Below are positions 1 to 12,536 of a stretch of 36,409 nt of DNA, one piece after another. Both the position numbers and the translations under genes were made by a program. The DNA is taken from positions 1 to 36,409 of the forward strand of contig JABWBP010000085.1 in assembly GCA_013360445.1 (NCBI GenBank), read 5' to 3'. Numbering within the stretch: the stretch's first letter is position 1; each line of letters begins with the position of its first letter. The notes under the pieces are model-generated. The model did not search any database and had not been told where the DNA came from. It saw only the letters and a list, made by a program, of their open reading frames with translations. This DNA comes from Calditrichaceae bacterium (GTDB lineage: Bacteria > Calditrichota > Calditrichia > RBG-13-44-9 > J075).

Positions 1-8
1 GCAACGCT

Positions 9-60
9 CCGGGGTAGAAAAAAACACCGCTGGGAAGCCCTGAAAGGGCGGAATAGAAAA
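9..60. repeat. Partial intergenic repeat with small hairpin
   Basis: The left edge contains CTCCGGGGTAG followed by a 5-bp hairpin GCCCT-GAA-AGGGC (37-49) and an A-rich tail. From memory, GCCCTGAAAGGGCGG with neighbouring 'CCGGGGTAGAA' resembles a dispersed intergenic repeat seen in many Bacteroidetes/Planctomycete-like genomes. The copy is cut by the window edge, so its length and boundaries are unknown. Confidence 0.35.
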
Positions 61-108
61 ATATTTTACCGAAGTGTCCAAAAAATTAAGCGAACCCTCT
101 ATTTTTAC

Positions 109-137
109 TTCGCACTTCTCACTTGAAACTTCTTACT
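109..137. repeat. Word repeat (CACTTCTCACTT type), single arm
   Basis: A short array CACTTCTCACTT followed by GAAACTTCTTAC lies just before ligA. It is the same word family as the hairpin just after ligA (2181-2256), in the orientation of that hairpin's right arm. The gene is therefore bracketed by the same words. No matching inverted arm is visible on this side within the window. Confidence 0.6.
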
Positions 138-146
138 ACCAGTTAA

Positions 147-2252
<2,106 letters not shown>

Positions 2253-2256
<4 letters not shown>

Positions 2257-3857
2257 CCATTCCTTCCCTTCTGCTGCTGCTCCGCCATGTGCTTGCCCAT
2301 CCAGTTCTTCGCTAAAAACAGCCCGATGGGGCTAAGGATGGCGATGCAGGAGTAGATCAACCAGAGGAATTCGGTGTTCAATTGTTCCGGGGGAACGTCT
2401 TTGGGGCAGTAGCGCTCCAAAAACCAGCCGGAATACGAAGCGGTGATCAGCTTGGTGAGGAACCAGGGCATTTGCCCGATGCCCATGTAGGCGCCGGTTT
2501 TGCCTTCCGGGGCAATCTCCGCAATCCATTGCAGGAAACGCGGCTGCCACATCGCCTCGCCGATGGTCATCAGCAGAATATAAGCCAACAGGAGATATAA
2601 ATTCGGCCCCAGGGTGAGCAGGAAGGTGGGCGCAGCCATCACCAGGGTTCCGATGATCATCATTTTGTACACGTTGGCTTTGCTGGTCACCGCCGCCACC
2701 GCCGGGGCGAGGAAAAATATCAGGATGGGGTTGAGGTTGGAAAACACTTCGAAATATTCGCTGACGATGGTGCCGGCAAAGGCGCGGTCGAGATAGTACG
2801 GCAGGGTCAGCCAGTTGTGGGCGAAGAGGGTTTGCACCGGGATCAGCATAAAAATAAAGAAGACGAAGCGCAAGTCCCGGAAGGGGTGATCCGGCCGGCG
2901 GCGTAAAAATTCCCAAATCGCCAACAGGCCGGCAACGGCTAACAGCGACGCCAGAACTGCGTTCGAAAGGCCGGGATCGTACAGCGGCGTTTGCAGGATT
3001 TGCTTTTGGATTAGCAGCGCGCCCAGGGCCAGGGCAACCAGCAAATAGAGAATAAAAGGAAGATTGTTGATTTTTTCTTTCTTCGCCGGGGCGGCCAGTT
3101 TCTTTTCCGCCTCGACGCCCCTGATGGCGGCGCTTTCCGCCGCGATTCGCTCCACGGCTTCCCGGTCGGTCTTTTTCGTGAGAATCAGCACCGTCGCCAG
3201 CACGGCGACCAGGGTGAGAAGGGTATATACCCAGAAAACCGCGGTCAACCCGTTGGGCGGGAACGCCGATTCGAAAACGTGGCGGGTATTGGAAGAGACG
3301 AATCCGGAGAAAAAAGCCCCTAAGTTCATCAATCCGTAGAGCACCGCGTAACCCATGGCCGCGGTTTGGGGATTGGTGTAGCGTTTCACCCCGGCGTAGG
3401 CCGCGGGCTGGTACAGCCCGTAGGCCACCACCATCATAAACAGCCCGGCGATCATGGTAAAAAACATCGGCGATCCCATTCCGCTTCCCAGGGGAACGCT
3501 GCCGGAGAGCGCCACCAGGGCGCGCCCCGCCATCATCATTGCTAAGGCCAGCGCCAGGGAGCGTCCCACCCCGATTTTATCCGAAACTCCCCCGAAGAGC
3601 AGCATCGCAAAGGTGATCCCGCCGGTTACAAACCCGTACACCCAGCCGGCGTGGAGGTCGCTGAGGGCCACGTTTTCGGAACAGTACTTGCCCAAAATGG
3701 TCAGAATTCCGAAGTAAACCAGCCCCTCGATCACGTAGGGGATGTTGATGCCCCACAAAGCTTTAGGGGCTTTCACAAAGTTCACGAAGGGGTCGCTGAT
3801 CTCTTTCCAGATTTTTTTGGCCGAAACCGGGGTTTGAAGTTTCTCTTCCTGATTCAT
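2253..3857 (-). CDS. Major facilitator superfamily transporter
   Basis: A polytopic inner-membrane secondary transporter of 534 residues. It has roughly twelve or more hydrophobic segments and a basic cytoplasmic loop (KKTDREAVERIAAESAAIRG) near the middle, as in 12-TM MFS proteins. The loop motif GGVSDKIGVGRSLALA after TM2 is the MFS motif A. The opening WGINIPYVIEGLVYFGILTI and the long 534-residue form recall the peptide (POT) branch, but POT-specific signatures are not clear to me, so the substrate is unassigned. The ATG at 3857 has GGAG seven bases upstream. It lies 154 bp downstream of the mannosylglycerate genes on the same strand. Transport of mannosylglycerate or a related solute is possible, but only from position. 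Confidence 0.88.
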
Positions 3858-4011
3858 ATTCAGGCTCCGTTGTCGCTTGATCGTGAAGCATAGAGGGTAG
3901 GTTTGCGCTCTCTTTCCAATCGTATCAAACTGCCTTATATAACAATTAAAGAAAGAGTTTACACAATTCCCCGAACATTACCAATGAAAAAATTCCGCAC
4001 CGGGGGCGTCC

Positions 4012-4857
4012 TCACGGGTTGGGGAGGGTATAACCGGCAAGAATCTCCGCCATGGCGATTTTCCATCCCGCCGGGCCGACTCCTGCGATTTTCCGCACCC
4101 GCGGCAAATCTGCCGGGGCCCAGCGCCGCCCGGGTTTTTGCACCAGATATGGCCGCTCCACGGCATTCAACATGGGAAAGTCGTTCTGGCTGTCTCCCAC
4201 TCCCACGGTGATGATGTCGCCGAATTCCCGCCGGAACAGTTCGCCTAAGCGCTGCACCGCCCGGCCTTTATCACCATTTTGGCCGGTGATGGTGTAGAGG
4301 CGGCTCCCGGCAACACCCCGGAGGCCCTTTTCCGCCAGGCGGTTTTCCAGGCGGCGAAATTCTTCGGCGGAGAGGGAGGGAACAATGGTTTCGCTGTATT
4401 CACGCTGAAGGGCGCGGCGGGCGGCCTCCGGCGCCAGACCGGTGATCCGGCAGAGTTCCGGCAAATCCAGGTCCCCGAAGCCGGCCAGGGGGAGTCGCTG
4501 CTGCTCGCGAATTTCCCGCAAAACGCTGCGTATATCTTTCGCAGAAACCCCTAATTCGATCACTGCATACTGATCGCGAGTATGATGAAAAGGAAAATCA
4601 AAACCGAAATAATCGCGCGGGATAAAGATGGCGCTGCCGTTTTCCACGATAAACGGGTCGGTTACGCCTAACGCGGCGCGGTAATATTCCTGCTCCGCCC
4701 GGGTTTTGGAAGAGCAGAACACCACGGGGATGCCGGCGGATTTTACTCTTTCCAGGGTTTCCCGGCTCTCATCGAAGGCGTAGCTCTCCGCGTCTAACAA
4801 AGTGCCGTCGAGGTCGGTAAAAATGACCGGGCGGGGAGATGCGGCGCCGTCCTTCAT
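4012..4857 (-). CDS. mpgP: Mannosyl-3-phosphoglycerate phosphatase
   Basis: Removes the phosphate from mannosyl-3-phosphoglycerate to give the compatible solute 2-O-alpha-mannosylglycerate. This is the second step of the two-step pathway. HAD-superfamily motifs are complete: motif I DLDGT (Asp15 nucleophile, Asp17), motif II Ser in FCSSKTRAE (about 48-54), Lys197 (NGDKG), and motif IV GVGDSQND (Asp222, Asp226). The cap insertion between motifs II and III fits the MPGP/Cof-type C2 cap. The length (281 aa) is near the family norm. The start codon overlaps the stop of mpgS in ATGA, so the two genes are translationally coupled. Identity rests on HAD type plus the unmistakable mpgS partner. Confidence 0.95.
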   Translation of the reverse strand: MKDGAASPRPVIFTDLDGTLLDAESYAFDESRETLERVKSAGIPVVFCSSKTRAEQEYYRAALGVTDPFIVENGSAIFIPRDYFGFDFPFHHTRDQYAVIELGVSAKDIRSVLREIREQQRLPLAGFGDLDLPELCRITGLAPEAARRALQREYSETIVPSLSAEEFRRLENRLAEKGLRGVAGSRLYTITGQNGDKGRAVQRLGELFRREFGDIITVGVGDSQNDFPMLNAVERPYLVQKPGRRWAPADLPRVRKIAGVGPAGWKIAMAEILAGYTLPNP

Positions 4858-6125
4858 AGCCGGTGCGCTTTCACGCCGGTTTTTTTGCGGCTTCTTTTGC
4901 CGTCGTGTTCCCTCACCAGGGGATTCTCCGCGGGAACCGGTTGGAAGAACGCCGCGCAGGGGTGGCCGCTTAGCTCGTGCCGGAAGGTCTTCAGATTCAC
5001 TTTTCCGAGGGGAGGGTAAAAGGACATCTTCGGTGGCTCCTGGTCTTTTTTCAGGCTGCCGCGGCTGCGCAGTTCCTCCAGGATTTCCTTTTTCAACACC
5101 TTAGGAGTGACGGGAGAATGGTAAATCACTTGCAGCGCCGCAAAAATCATGTCTTCCACGTGTTCATCCCCCTTTTGCTCGTGGAGGTGGGGATTGCGCG
5201 ACTCGATCTGGAAGATTTCAATATGTTTTTGAATAATATCCTGTTGCAGGCTGTGGTTGAGTCCCCCGAATGTTTCCATCAAGTAGATAAGATGGTACGG
5301 CTCCACGGCATACCCGGAAGCGTATTCCATTAACATGGCTAAGTCTAAGGTGAGGGCGTGCTCTCCGGCGTTGCCGGTGCGGATGACCTCGGTCTCGAAA
5401 CCGGTGGTATAGCCGACCAGGCTGTTCATAAATCTGTTGGTTATCACCGAGGCGCGGCCATACTTGGCAAAGTAAAGCCCCGATCCCATCACTTTGGGTT
5501 TGCTCTGCCAGGAGATGCGCACCAGGGCGTAATCGGAAGTGCGCAGCGCAAAACCGGCGGAATAGATGCGAATGTATTCTAACACCGCGCCGGGGAAATA
5601 ATTGTCCGCGTCGATAAAGCCGATGAATTTTTTGCCGGTCAACCGCGCCAGCAGGGTGGCAAGGAGCATTCCTTCCCCTTTTCCGCTTTTAACGGTTCCC
5701 CTTTCATCCAACAGCTCCGGGTAACCGGCGTTTTCCAGCGCCTTTGCCAGCGCGGGATCCTCCTGATGGATTACCAGCACCGATTTTCGCGTAAAGGTGC
5801 AAAATCTCTCGATAGCGTCTTTCTCGATGGAAAAGCGGTCCACCGGCTGGCGGGGGCTGTTGGATACCACGATGATCAGGCACTGGTGGGGAATTCCATA
5901 CAGAACCCCTTGCAGCAGGCGCAGTTTTTCTCCCTTGGTGGGAATGACGATCACCATGTCTTTTTCAATTTCGTAAAGCTGCTCATAGCTCAATTGCTTG
6001 ACGGTGCAGGGATGATCGGCCGGCTCGTCCGGTTTCAAACCGGAATCCAGCTCATACACTTTCTGAACCCCGTAAAAGAGATTCGCGCCAAAACGCTCCA
6101 ACTCGCGAGGGATTTCGATTCTCAT
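4854..6125 (-). CDS. mpgS: Mannosyl-3-phosphoglycerate synthase (GT55)
   Basis: Transfers mannose from GDP-mannose to 3-phosphoglycerate, the first step of mannosylglycerate synthesis in the cytoplasm. The N-terminus MRIEIPRELERFGANLFYGV, the VSNSP motif (about 87-91), the DxD-type metal/nucleotide site DADN (172-175) and the later GNAGEHAL segment fit family GT55. The open frame extends 11 codons further up, but I place the start at 6125 because AAAGGAGG sits six bases upstream of that ATG. This gives 423 aa. Just upstream lies a word-repeat hairpin (6151-6240). The stop overlaps the mpgP start. A separate synthase and phosphatase, rather than a bifunctional fusion, is the arrangement here. 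Confidence 0.96.
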   Translation of the reverse strand: MRIEIPRELERFGANLFYGVQKVYELDSGLKPDEPADHPCTVKQLSYEQLYEIEKDMVIVIPTKGEKLRLLQGVLYGIPHQCLIIVVSNSPRQPVDRFSIEKDAIERFCTFTRKSVLVIHQEDPALAKALENAGYPELLDERGTVKSGKGEGMLLATLLARLTGKKFIGFIDADNYFPGAVLEYIRIYSAGFALRTSDYALVRISWQSKPKVMGSGLYFAKYGRASVITNRFMNSLVGYTTGFETEVIRTGNAGEHALTLDLAMLMEYASGYAVEPYHLIYLMETFGGLNHSLQQDIIQKHIEIFQIESRNPHLHEQKGDEHVEDMIFAALQVIYHSPVTPKVLKKEILEELRSRGSLKKDQEPPKMSFYPPLGKVNLKTFRHELSGHPCAAFFQPVPAENPLVREHDGKRSRKKTGVKAHRL

Positions 6126-6150
6126 AAGAGGCCTCCTTTCTTGCTCGTTA

Positions 6151-6240
6151 CACCGCAAAGGCGCTAAGACGCAAAGATTTTAAAGAGTTTTCGCCTGAGA
6201 TTCCTGGTAATATTCATAGCATCTTTGCGCCTTAGCGGTG
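6151..6240. repeat. Word-repeat hairpin between mpgS and GH38 gene
   Basis: The left arm is CACCGCAAAGGCGC then TAAGACGCAAAGAT (6151-6178). The right arm ATCTTTGCGCCTTAGCGGTG (6221-6240) is its reverse complement minus one 8-nt unit. The right arm reads CACCGCTAAGGCGCAAAGAT on the minus strand and contains the TAA stop of the GH38 gene, so the enzyme's last residues (HR) come from the repeat. The left arm ends 25 bp before the mpgS start codon. Confidence 0.85.
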
Positions 6241-9200
6241 GTTTTGCAATTGCTTCTCATAATAATTGGACAGGTACTCAAAGACCCGCTTTTTGGTTCG
6301 CGCCCAGCATAGCTCTTCCCCGATCTCTTCCAACTGAGATTCCAACTGGCTGATCCAGTACAATTGCTCGTTGAGCAAACTGGAGACCCGGCTCTCGTAG
6401 TGCTGGCGGGTGAGGGTGGCCACCAGGGTGCGAACCCTTTGCAATTCGGCCAATTTTTCCAGGTCGCGGGAGGCTTTGCGCTCAATCTCGTCTTCCAAGC
6501 GATAAGCCAGGTTGCGGGATTCCTGTAACATGTTCTCCAGGGCGCGGGAGCGGTCGATCTCCGCTTCCACCTCCTGCAAAGTAATCACCGGGGGCATTTC
6601 CACCGGGGGGAGATGCGGGTCGATTACCAGTGGAAATGCCATCCGGGTAGCGCCGCTGGGCCTCCCGTTCATCGGTTCTTGAAGCTCCATGCTGATTTTG
6701 AGGGTGATGATCTCCTTTCCGCGAGCCTGCACCGCCACGCAGCCGTCTTGCAGCGGCAACTCTTCCGCGGATTCTTCGGCAAGATTGGTTTTAGAGACTT
6801 TCAGCGCTTTGCCGTTCACCCGCAATCGCCCCTGCGCCGGCTGCTCGTGGGTGTTGTAAAAGCGAATGATGATGCCGGAGGCGTCCTCCGCCCGTTTCAC
6901 CGCGCTCAGGCGCATGGCCGCCGGGGCGGTTCCGTCTTCCCAGGAGAGGAAAGAAAACGCTTCCGGCAAATGTCCCCGGTGAACGTCGGTTACCACGGCG
7001 CGGAATTTCAGGTTTTGCGCTTCCGATTCGGTGTGCGGTTTTGCCTCCAGCCAGTCCCCCGCGTTGGGATAAATAGAATAGGAGAAGGAATGATCCCCTA
7101 ATTCCTGCGCCTCCGGGGTAAAAATATGCGGCCCCACATCCCCCACCCGGGTGAGCAGGTCCTGGCGCGCCAGCCACCCCACCGAGCGCACTAAGGTCAA
7201 TGCAATGGTGTTTTGTTCTTGCAGGATTTCATATTCGTTCAGGCGGCTGCTGATGACCGCCAGCCCGGCGGTTCCGTCGCTCAATCCCACAAAATTTTGC
7301 AAAATCCGGGTGTTGATCGGCGCGGTGTAACGCCCGGCTAACATCAATTCGCGAAGCTTGCCGGGAATTTCCTCGCTGACCGGCTCATCCTCCACCGGGA
7401 AACGGGCGATATCGAAGGGCGCTTCGGTGTAGGAGTGATCGGTTTGGATGCCGGTGGGGAAGAGCAGGCGCAGGCGATGGTCTTTGACGTTGTTGCGCAA
7501 AAAGGTGCGCACTTCCACCCGGCGGGACACCGCGGTCAGGGTAACGTAATAGACAATCGGATAATCGGCTAACTCCGCGCTGCGGCTCCGGCGGTCCGCG
7601 GCCAGGGATTTGGGCAGGCGCAGGTGCAGCTCCACCCGGAAACGCGCCAGGTACGGGCCGGATTCCACCAGGCTGATTTCAGCTTTCGCGTCCAGGCTGG
7701 TGACCCGCAAATCCTGTTGGGGGTGGGAATAATCATAAGTATCCCCGCAATCGCCGCCGTCTTCAAAATAGCCGAGGTTGCGGTAGGTGCGCCCGGTTTG
7801 CTTGTGGCGCACCTCCAGGGTTCCGTTGGGGTTGATGCGCACCTGCATGAAGCGGTTCTCCATGGTGAAATCCTGCTCCGAAATGCGCACTTCCGGCGCA
7901 TCGACCGCTTCCGGTTCTCCCGGCGTGATATAGAAGGTTCGGTATCCCAGGGAAGGAATCTCGCCTGCGAACAGGTACATATCCGTGCGCTCCTCTTCCC
8001 GGCCGGCCAGTTGATAGCCCACCGCCTTTCCTTCTCCGTCTTTGATCGAAAAGGTTTCCAATCCCGCGGGAAGCTCCACGGAGAGGCCGATGATCTGCTC
8101 CCGCAGCCGGGGAGAGGGGTTGAATACGATGATGGGAACGGCGTTGGGGAAGCGGGTGGTATTGACCATCCGGGCAATCGCCTTGAAGCTGTTTTCGGCG
8201 ATGTCGTAGGCCCGGCCATATACCTCGGTGAAGCGGTCTTTCATATCCCGGGCAATCGCGTCGATGTTGCACCCGCAGACGTCATCGTGGGTATGATTGA
8301 GCAGCAGGATTTTCCAGGGTTTTTCTAACTTTTCGCGGGGATATTCGCTGCCGAAAACCCAGGCCAGGGTGGCGAAAGGCTCCGCCCAGCGCTCCAGCTC
8401 CCGCTGCCCGCGGTTGTTAGCCTGTTTCAGCTTGCTGCGGCTGGAAAAAACCCCTTTCAGGATGGGCATGTATTTCCCGCTGTAAAAATATCCCCGCAGC
8501 ACCGGCAATTCAGGATTATGCCGCCGGATGCTCTCCAGGTACTCCTCCGGGGTGCTTTGCACGCAGCGAACGCCGTTGCGGTGCTCGCGATTGAACTGTT
8601 CGATGATCGGCAGCACGTCATCCGGCCAGGGCACCTGCTCGTAGCCGTTCATCAACAGAACGTTGGGCGTGGAGGCGAGGGGGGCCAGCACCCGGGTGTG
8701 GGCGATAATCCGCTCCAGGGCGATCTCTTTGGTAAGAGAAAGCACCATGGCGTTGCGATAGCTGTCCAGCAGGTAAATTCCCAAAATTCTCGATCCGTCC
8801 GGCGCTTCCCACCAGAATTCGGATTTAAGCTCCTCCGGCTTCATCTCCACCCCCCGCCACACAAACGCCCCTTCGATCCCGAAACCTTTATAAATCTGGG
8901 GCGCCTGGGCAATCTGCCCGAAATTATCTAACATCCAGCCGGCCTTCATCACCCCGCCTAACTTCTTTCCCATTCGGAAGCCGATGAGCAGGTTGCGCAC
9001 TAAGGATTCGCTGCTGACCAGCCCCCAATCCGGCTGCAAATAGGCCGGGCCGACCATCAGCCGCCCCTCGGCGACGAATTTTTTGATCTTGCGGCGCACC
9101 GTGCGGGCTTCGACCGGGGTCAATTGGGCAAAATAATCTTCCAGGATCAGGGTTTGCCCGTCGAGCACGAATTTATAGGTTGGCTGGTCTTCCAGCATTT

Positions 9201-9345
9201 TGATCAGGTTATTCATGAACGGCGGTATCCAGCGGTTGACGTACTTGGCGGTGAAAATCCACTCCCGGTCCCAGTGGTTGTGGGAAATGATGTGCGCGGT
9301 GATCACCCGGGTTGATTCCGGGGCGGGAACTTTATTCCGTTGCAT
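6232..9345 (-). CDS. Glycoside hydrolase family 38 (alpha-mannosidase-like)
   Basis: A zinc-dependent retaining alpha-mannosidase of 1037 aa. The N-terminal SHNHWDREW (21-29) carries the zinc ligands His24 and Asp26. Asp140 in WMLDNFGQ fits the catalytic nucleophile and also a zinc ligand. NHTHDDVCGC (350-359) gives the last zinc His. The HWDREW form is that of bacterial GH38 enzymes, including MngB, which cleaves (phospho)mannosylglycerate in E. coli. Unusually, the last ~150 residues (from about 890) are strongly charged and heptad-like (LQEVEAEIDRSRALENML, later LESQLEEIGEELCWARTKK), predicting a coiled-coil extension. GGAGG lies eight bases before the ATG. It sits directly upstream of mpgS, so a role in mannosylglycerate turnover is attractive but unproven. 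Trimming of mannosyl glycans is the alternative. Confidence 0.93.
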   Translation of the reverse strand: MQRNKVPAPESTRVITAHIISHNHWDREWIFTAKYVNRWIPPFMNNLIKMLEDQPTYKFVLDGQTLILEDYFAQLTPVEARTVRRKIKKFVAEGRLMVGPAYLQPDWGLVSSESLVRNLLIGFRMGKKLGGVMKAGWMLDNFGQIAQAPQIYKGFGIEGAFVWRGVEMKPEELKSEFWWEAPDGSRILGIYLLDSYRNAMVLSLTKEIALERIIAHTRVLAPLASTPNVLLMNGYEQVPWPDDVLPIIEQFNREHRNGVRCVQSTPEEYLESIRRHNPELPVLRGYFYSGKYMPILKGVFSSRSKLKQANNRGQRELERWAEPFATLAWVFGSEYPREKLEKPWKILLLNHTHDDVCGCNIDAIARDMKDRFTEVYGRAYDIAENSFKAIARMVNTTRFPNAVPIIVFNPSPRLREQIIGLSVELPAGLETFSIKDGEGKAVGYQLAGREEERTDMYLFAGEIPSLGYRTFYITPGEPEAVDAPEVRISEQDFTMENRFMQVRINPNGTLEVRHKQTGRTYRNLGYFEDGGDCGDTYDYSHPQQDLRVTSLDAKAEISLVESGPYLARFRVELHLRLPKSLAADRRSRSAELADYPIVYYVTLTAVSRRVEVRTFLRNNVKDHRLRLLFPTGIQTDHSYTEAPFDIARFPVEDEPVSEEIPGKLRELMLAGRYTAPINTRILQNFVGLSDGTAGLAVISSRLNEYEILQEQNTIALTLVRSVGWLARQDLLTRVGDVGPHIFTPEAQELGDHSFSYSIYPNAGDWLEAKPHTESEAQNLKFRAVVTDVHRGHLPEAFSFLSWEDGTAPAAMRLSAVKRAEDASGIIIRFYNTHEQPAQGRLRVNGKALKVSKTNLAEESAEELPLQDGCVAVQARGKEIITLKISMELQEPMNGRPSGATRMAFPLVIDPHLPPVEMPPVITLQEVEAEIDRSRALENMLQESRNLAYRLEDEIERKASRDLEKLAELQRVRTLVATLTRQHYESRVSSLLNEQLYWISQLESQLEEIGEELCWARTKKRVFEYLSNYYEKQLQNHR

Positions 9346-9580
9346 GGCCGATGCCTCCGCAGGTCTTGTTCAAATTGAAAAACAAATCACGCTTAACCCA
9401 AATAAAGGCCAACTTTTACCGGGATGCAAGCGGATTATCATTTGAAAAGATTATCCGCAGTGGACGAGGGGGAGACGCGGAAGAGTTGGAAGAGAAGCAG
9501 GGAGGGGATGGGGAATGAAGCGTAAGACTTCTGCAGGTCTTAAAAGAGAACCAATTTGATGGTAGTTTTTTCTTCCCCTG

Positions 9581-10333
9581 TCAGGCTTTTCGCCCAACAA
9601 AAACTGTAAGCAGATACTCTCCGCCGCCTATAAGATACCGGTCATAGATGCCATTCAAGTTTGTCTTCCGAATGATGAACCCGGCATCGTTGAACACCTT
9701 TTCCCACGTTGCCTGCGAGTAGAGGCCGAGCACATGATGATCAGTGTAAATGGCCAACTCTCCCTCCCGCCGAATCAAATACATAAAAGTAGCCTCGTAG
9801 GTATTGGGACGGAACAGGTTGATATAATTGTTCTCTAATATAGTCACATGCACGCCATCCTTTTCTCCGGTGTATGCAAAATTATTGTTTCGAAAAGTCT
9901 CTTCCGTTTTTGCCACTACCAGTAAGACGCCGCCGCTCTTGAGATGCGCCGCGGCGGTTTGAATGGCTTGTCGAAGATCGTCCAGCGAAGCCATGTAATC
10001 TATGCTGTCTGGAATGGCCACTGCGTCGAACCGGCGGTTCAATCGCAACGTCCGCATATCGCCTTCAAGGTATTCGATGTCAGGGTGGGCAGCGCGCGCT
10101 TTGTTTAGCATGCCCGGGCTAAGATCTACACCGGTTACTGTAAAATGCCTCTTGAAGATCCGGTCGTGTCCGCCTGCGCCGCTCCCCAAATGCAGCAACG
10201 TGTTTGGTGGTTCTGCCGCAGTGCGCTTAATCAGGTTGACATAGACCATTACTTCATCTTCGTATTCTGCCGGGCCTGCCAGCAGGTCTTCGGTCCAGGC
10301 AAGATCGTTGTATGCAATCCATGTGGAGGCCAT
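9581..10333 (-). CDS. Class I SAM-dependent methyltransferase
   Basis: A 250-aa protein with a Rossmann-type methyltransferase fold. Motif I is LLHLGSGAGGHD (46-57). The acidic end of strand 2 is Asp70 in VTGVDLSPGMLNKAR. The segment YLEGDMRTLRL gives the motif II/III region, and FDAVAIPDSIDYM the strand 4 region. The C-terminal half has an inserted beta-rich segment and no recognisable substrate signature. AAGGAG precedes the ATG by about six bases. It stands alone between the GH38 and selB genes, with intergenic gaps over 200 bp on both sides. The substrate cannot be named. Confidence 0.85.
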   Translation of the reverse strand: MASTWIAYNDLAWTEDLLAGPAEYEDEVMVYVNLIKRTAAEPPNTLLHLGSGAGGHDRIFKRHFTVTGVDLSPGMLNKARAAHPDIEYLEGDMRTLRLNRRFDAVAIPDSIDYMASLDDLRQAIQTAAAHLKSGGVLLVVAKTEETFRNNNFAYTGEKDGVHVTILENNYINLFRPNTYEATFMYLIRREGELAIYTDHHVLGLYSQATWEKVFNDAGFIIRKTNLNGIYDRYLIGGGEYLLTVFVGRKA

Positions 10334-10466
10334 GGCTATCTCCTTTTTTGATGGCGAATATATTGATATAACCTTAGTTCTACTTTAAGACTTTGAGGGG
10401 TGATATGGAAATTCAACATTTGGAAACCTTTTGCAGCAATTTGACATCCCCCGTTCGGCTGAGACG

Positions 10467-10525
10467 TTCGTCGAGCTCAGTCGAGACGCTCACGACGAAG
10501 CCCTGTCCCCCCCTTCAAAGGGGGG
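10467..10525. repeat. Short palindromic repeats downstream of selB
   Basis: Two dispersed-looking elements lie in this gap. One is an imperfect palindrome around GTCGAGCTCAGTCGAG. The other is a G/C hairpin, CCCCCCTT-CA-AAGGGGGG (10508-10525), with an 8-bp perfect stem and only a 2-nt loop as written. No T-tract follows on the minus strand, so the second is not a convincing terminator for selB. Its sequence is of the kind often dispersed in intergenic DNA. Confidence 0.45.
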
Positions 10526-10567
10526 AAACTTACGCCCCACACGCCGGAATTCACGGCCGCCCCGCTC

Positions 10568-12526
<1,959 letters not shown>

Positions 12527-12536
12527 ACGGTATCCT

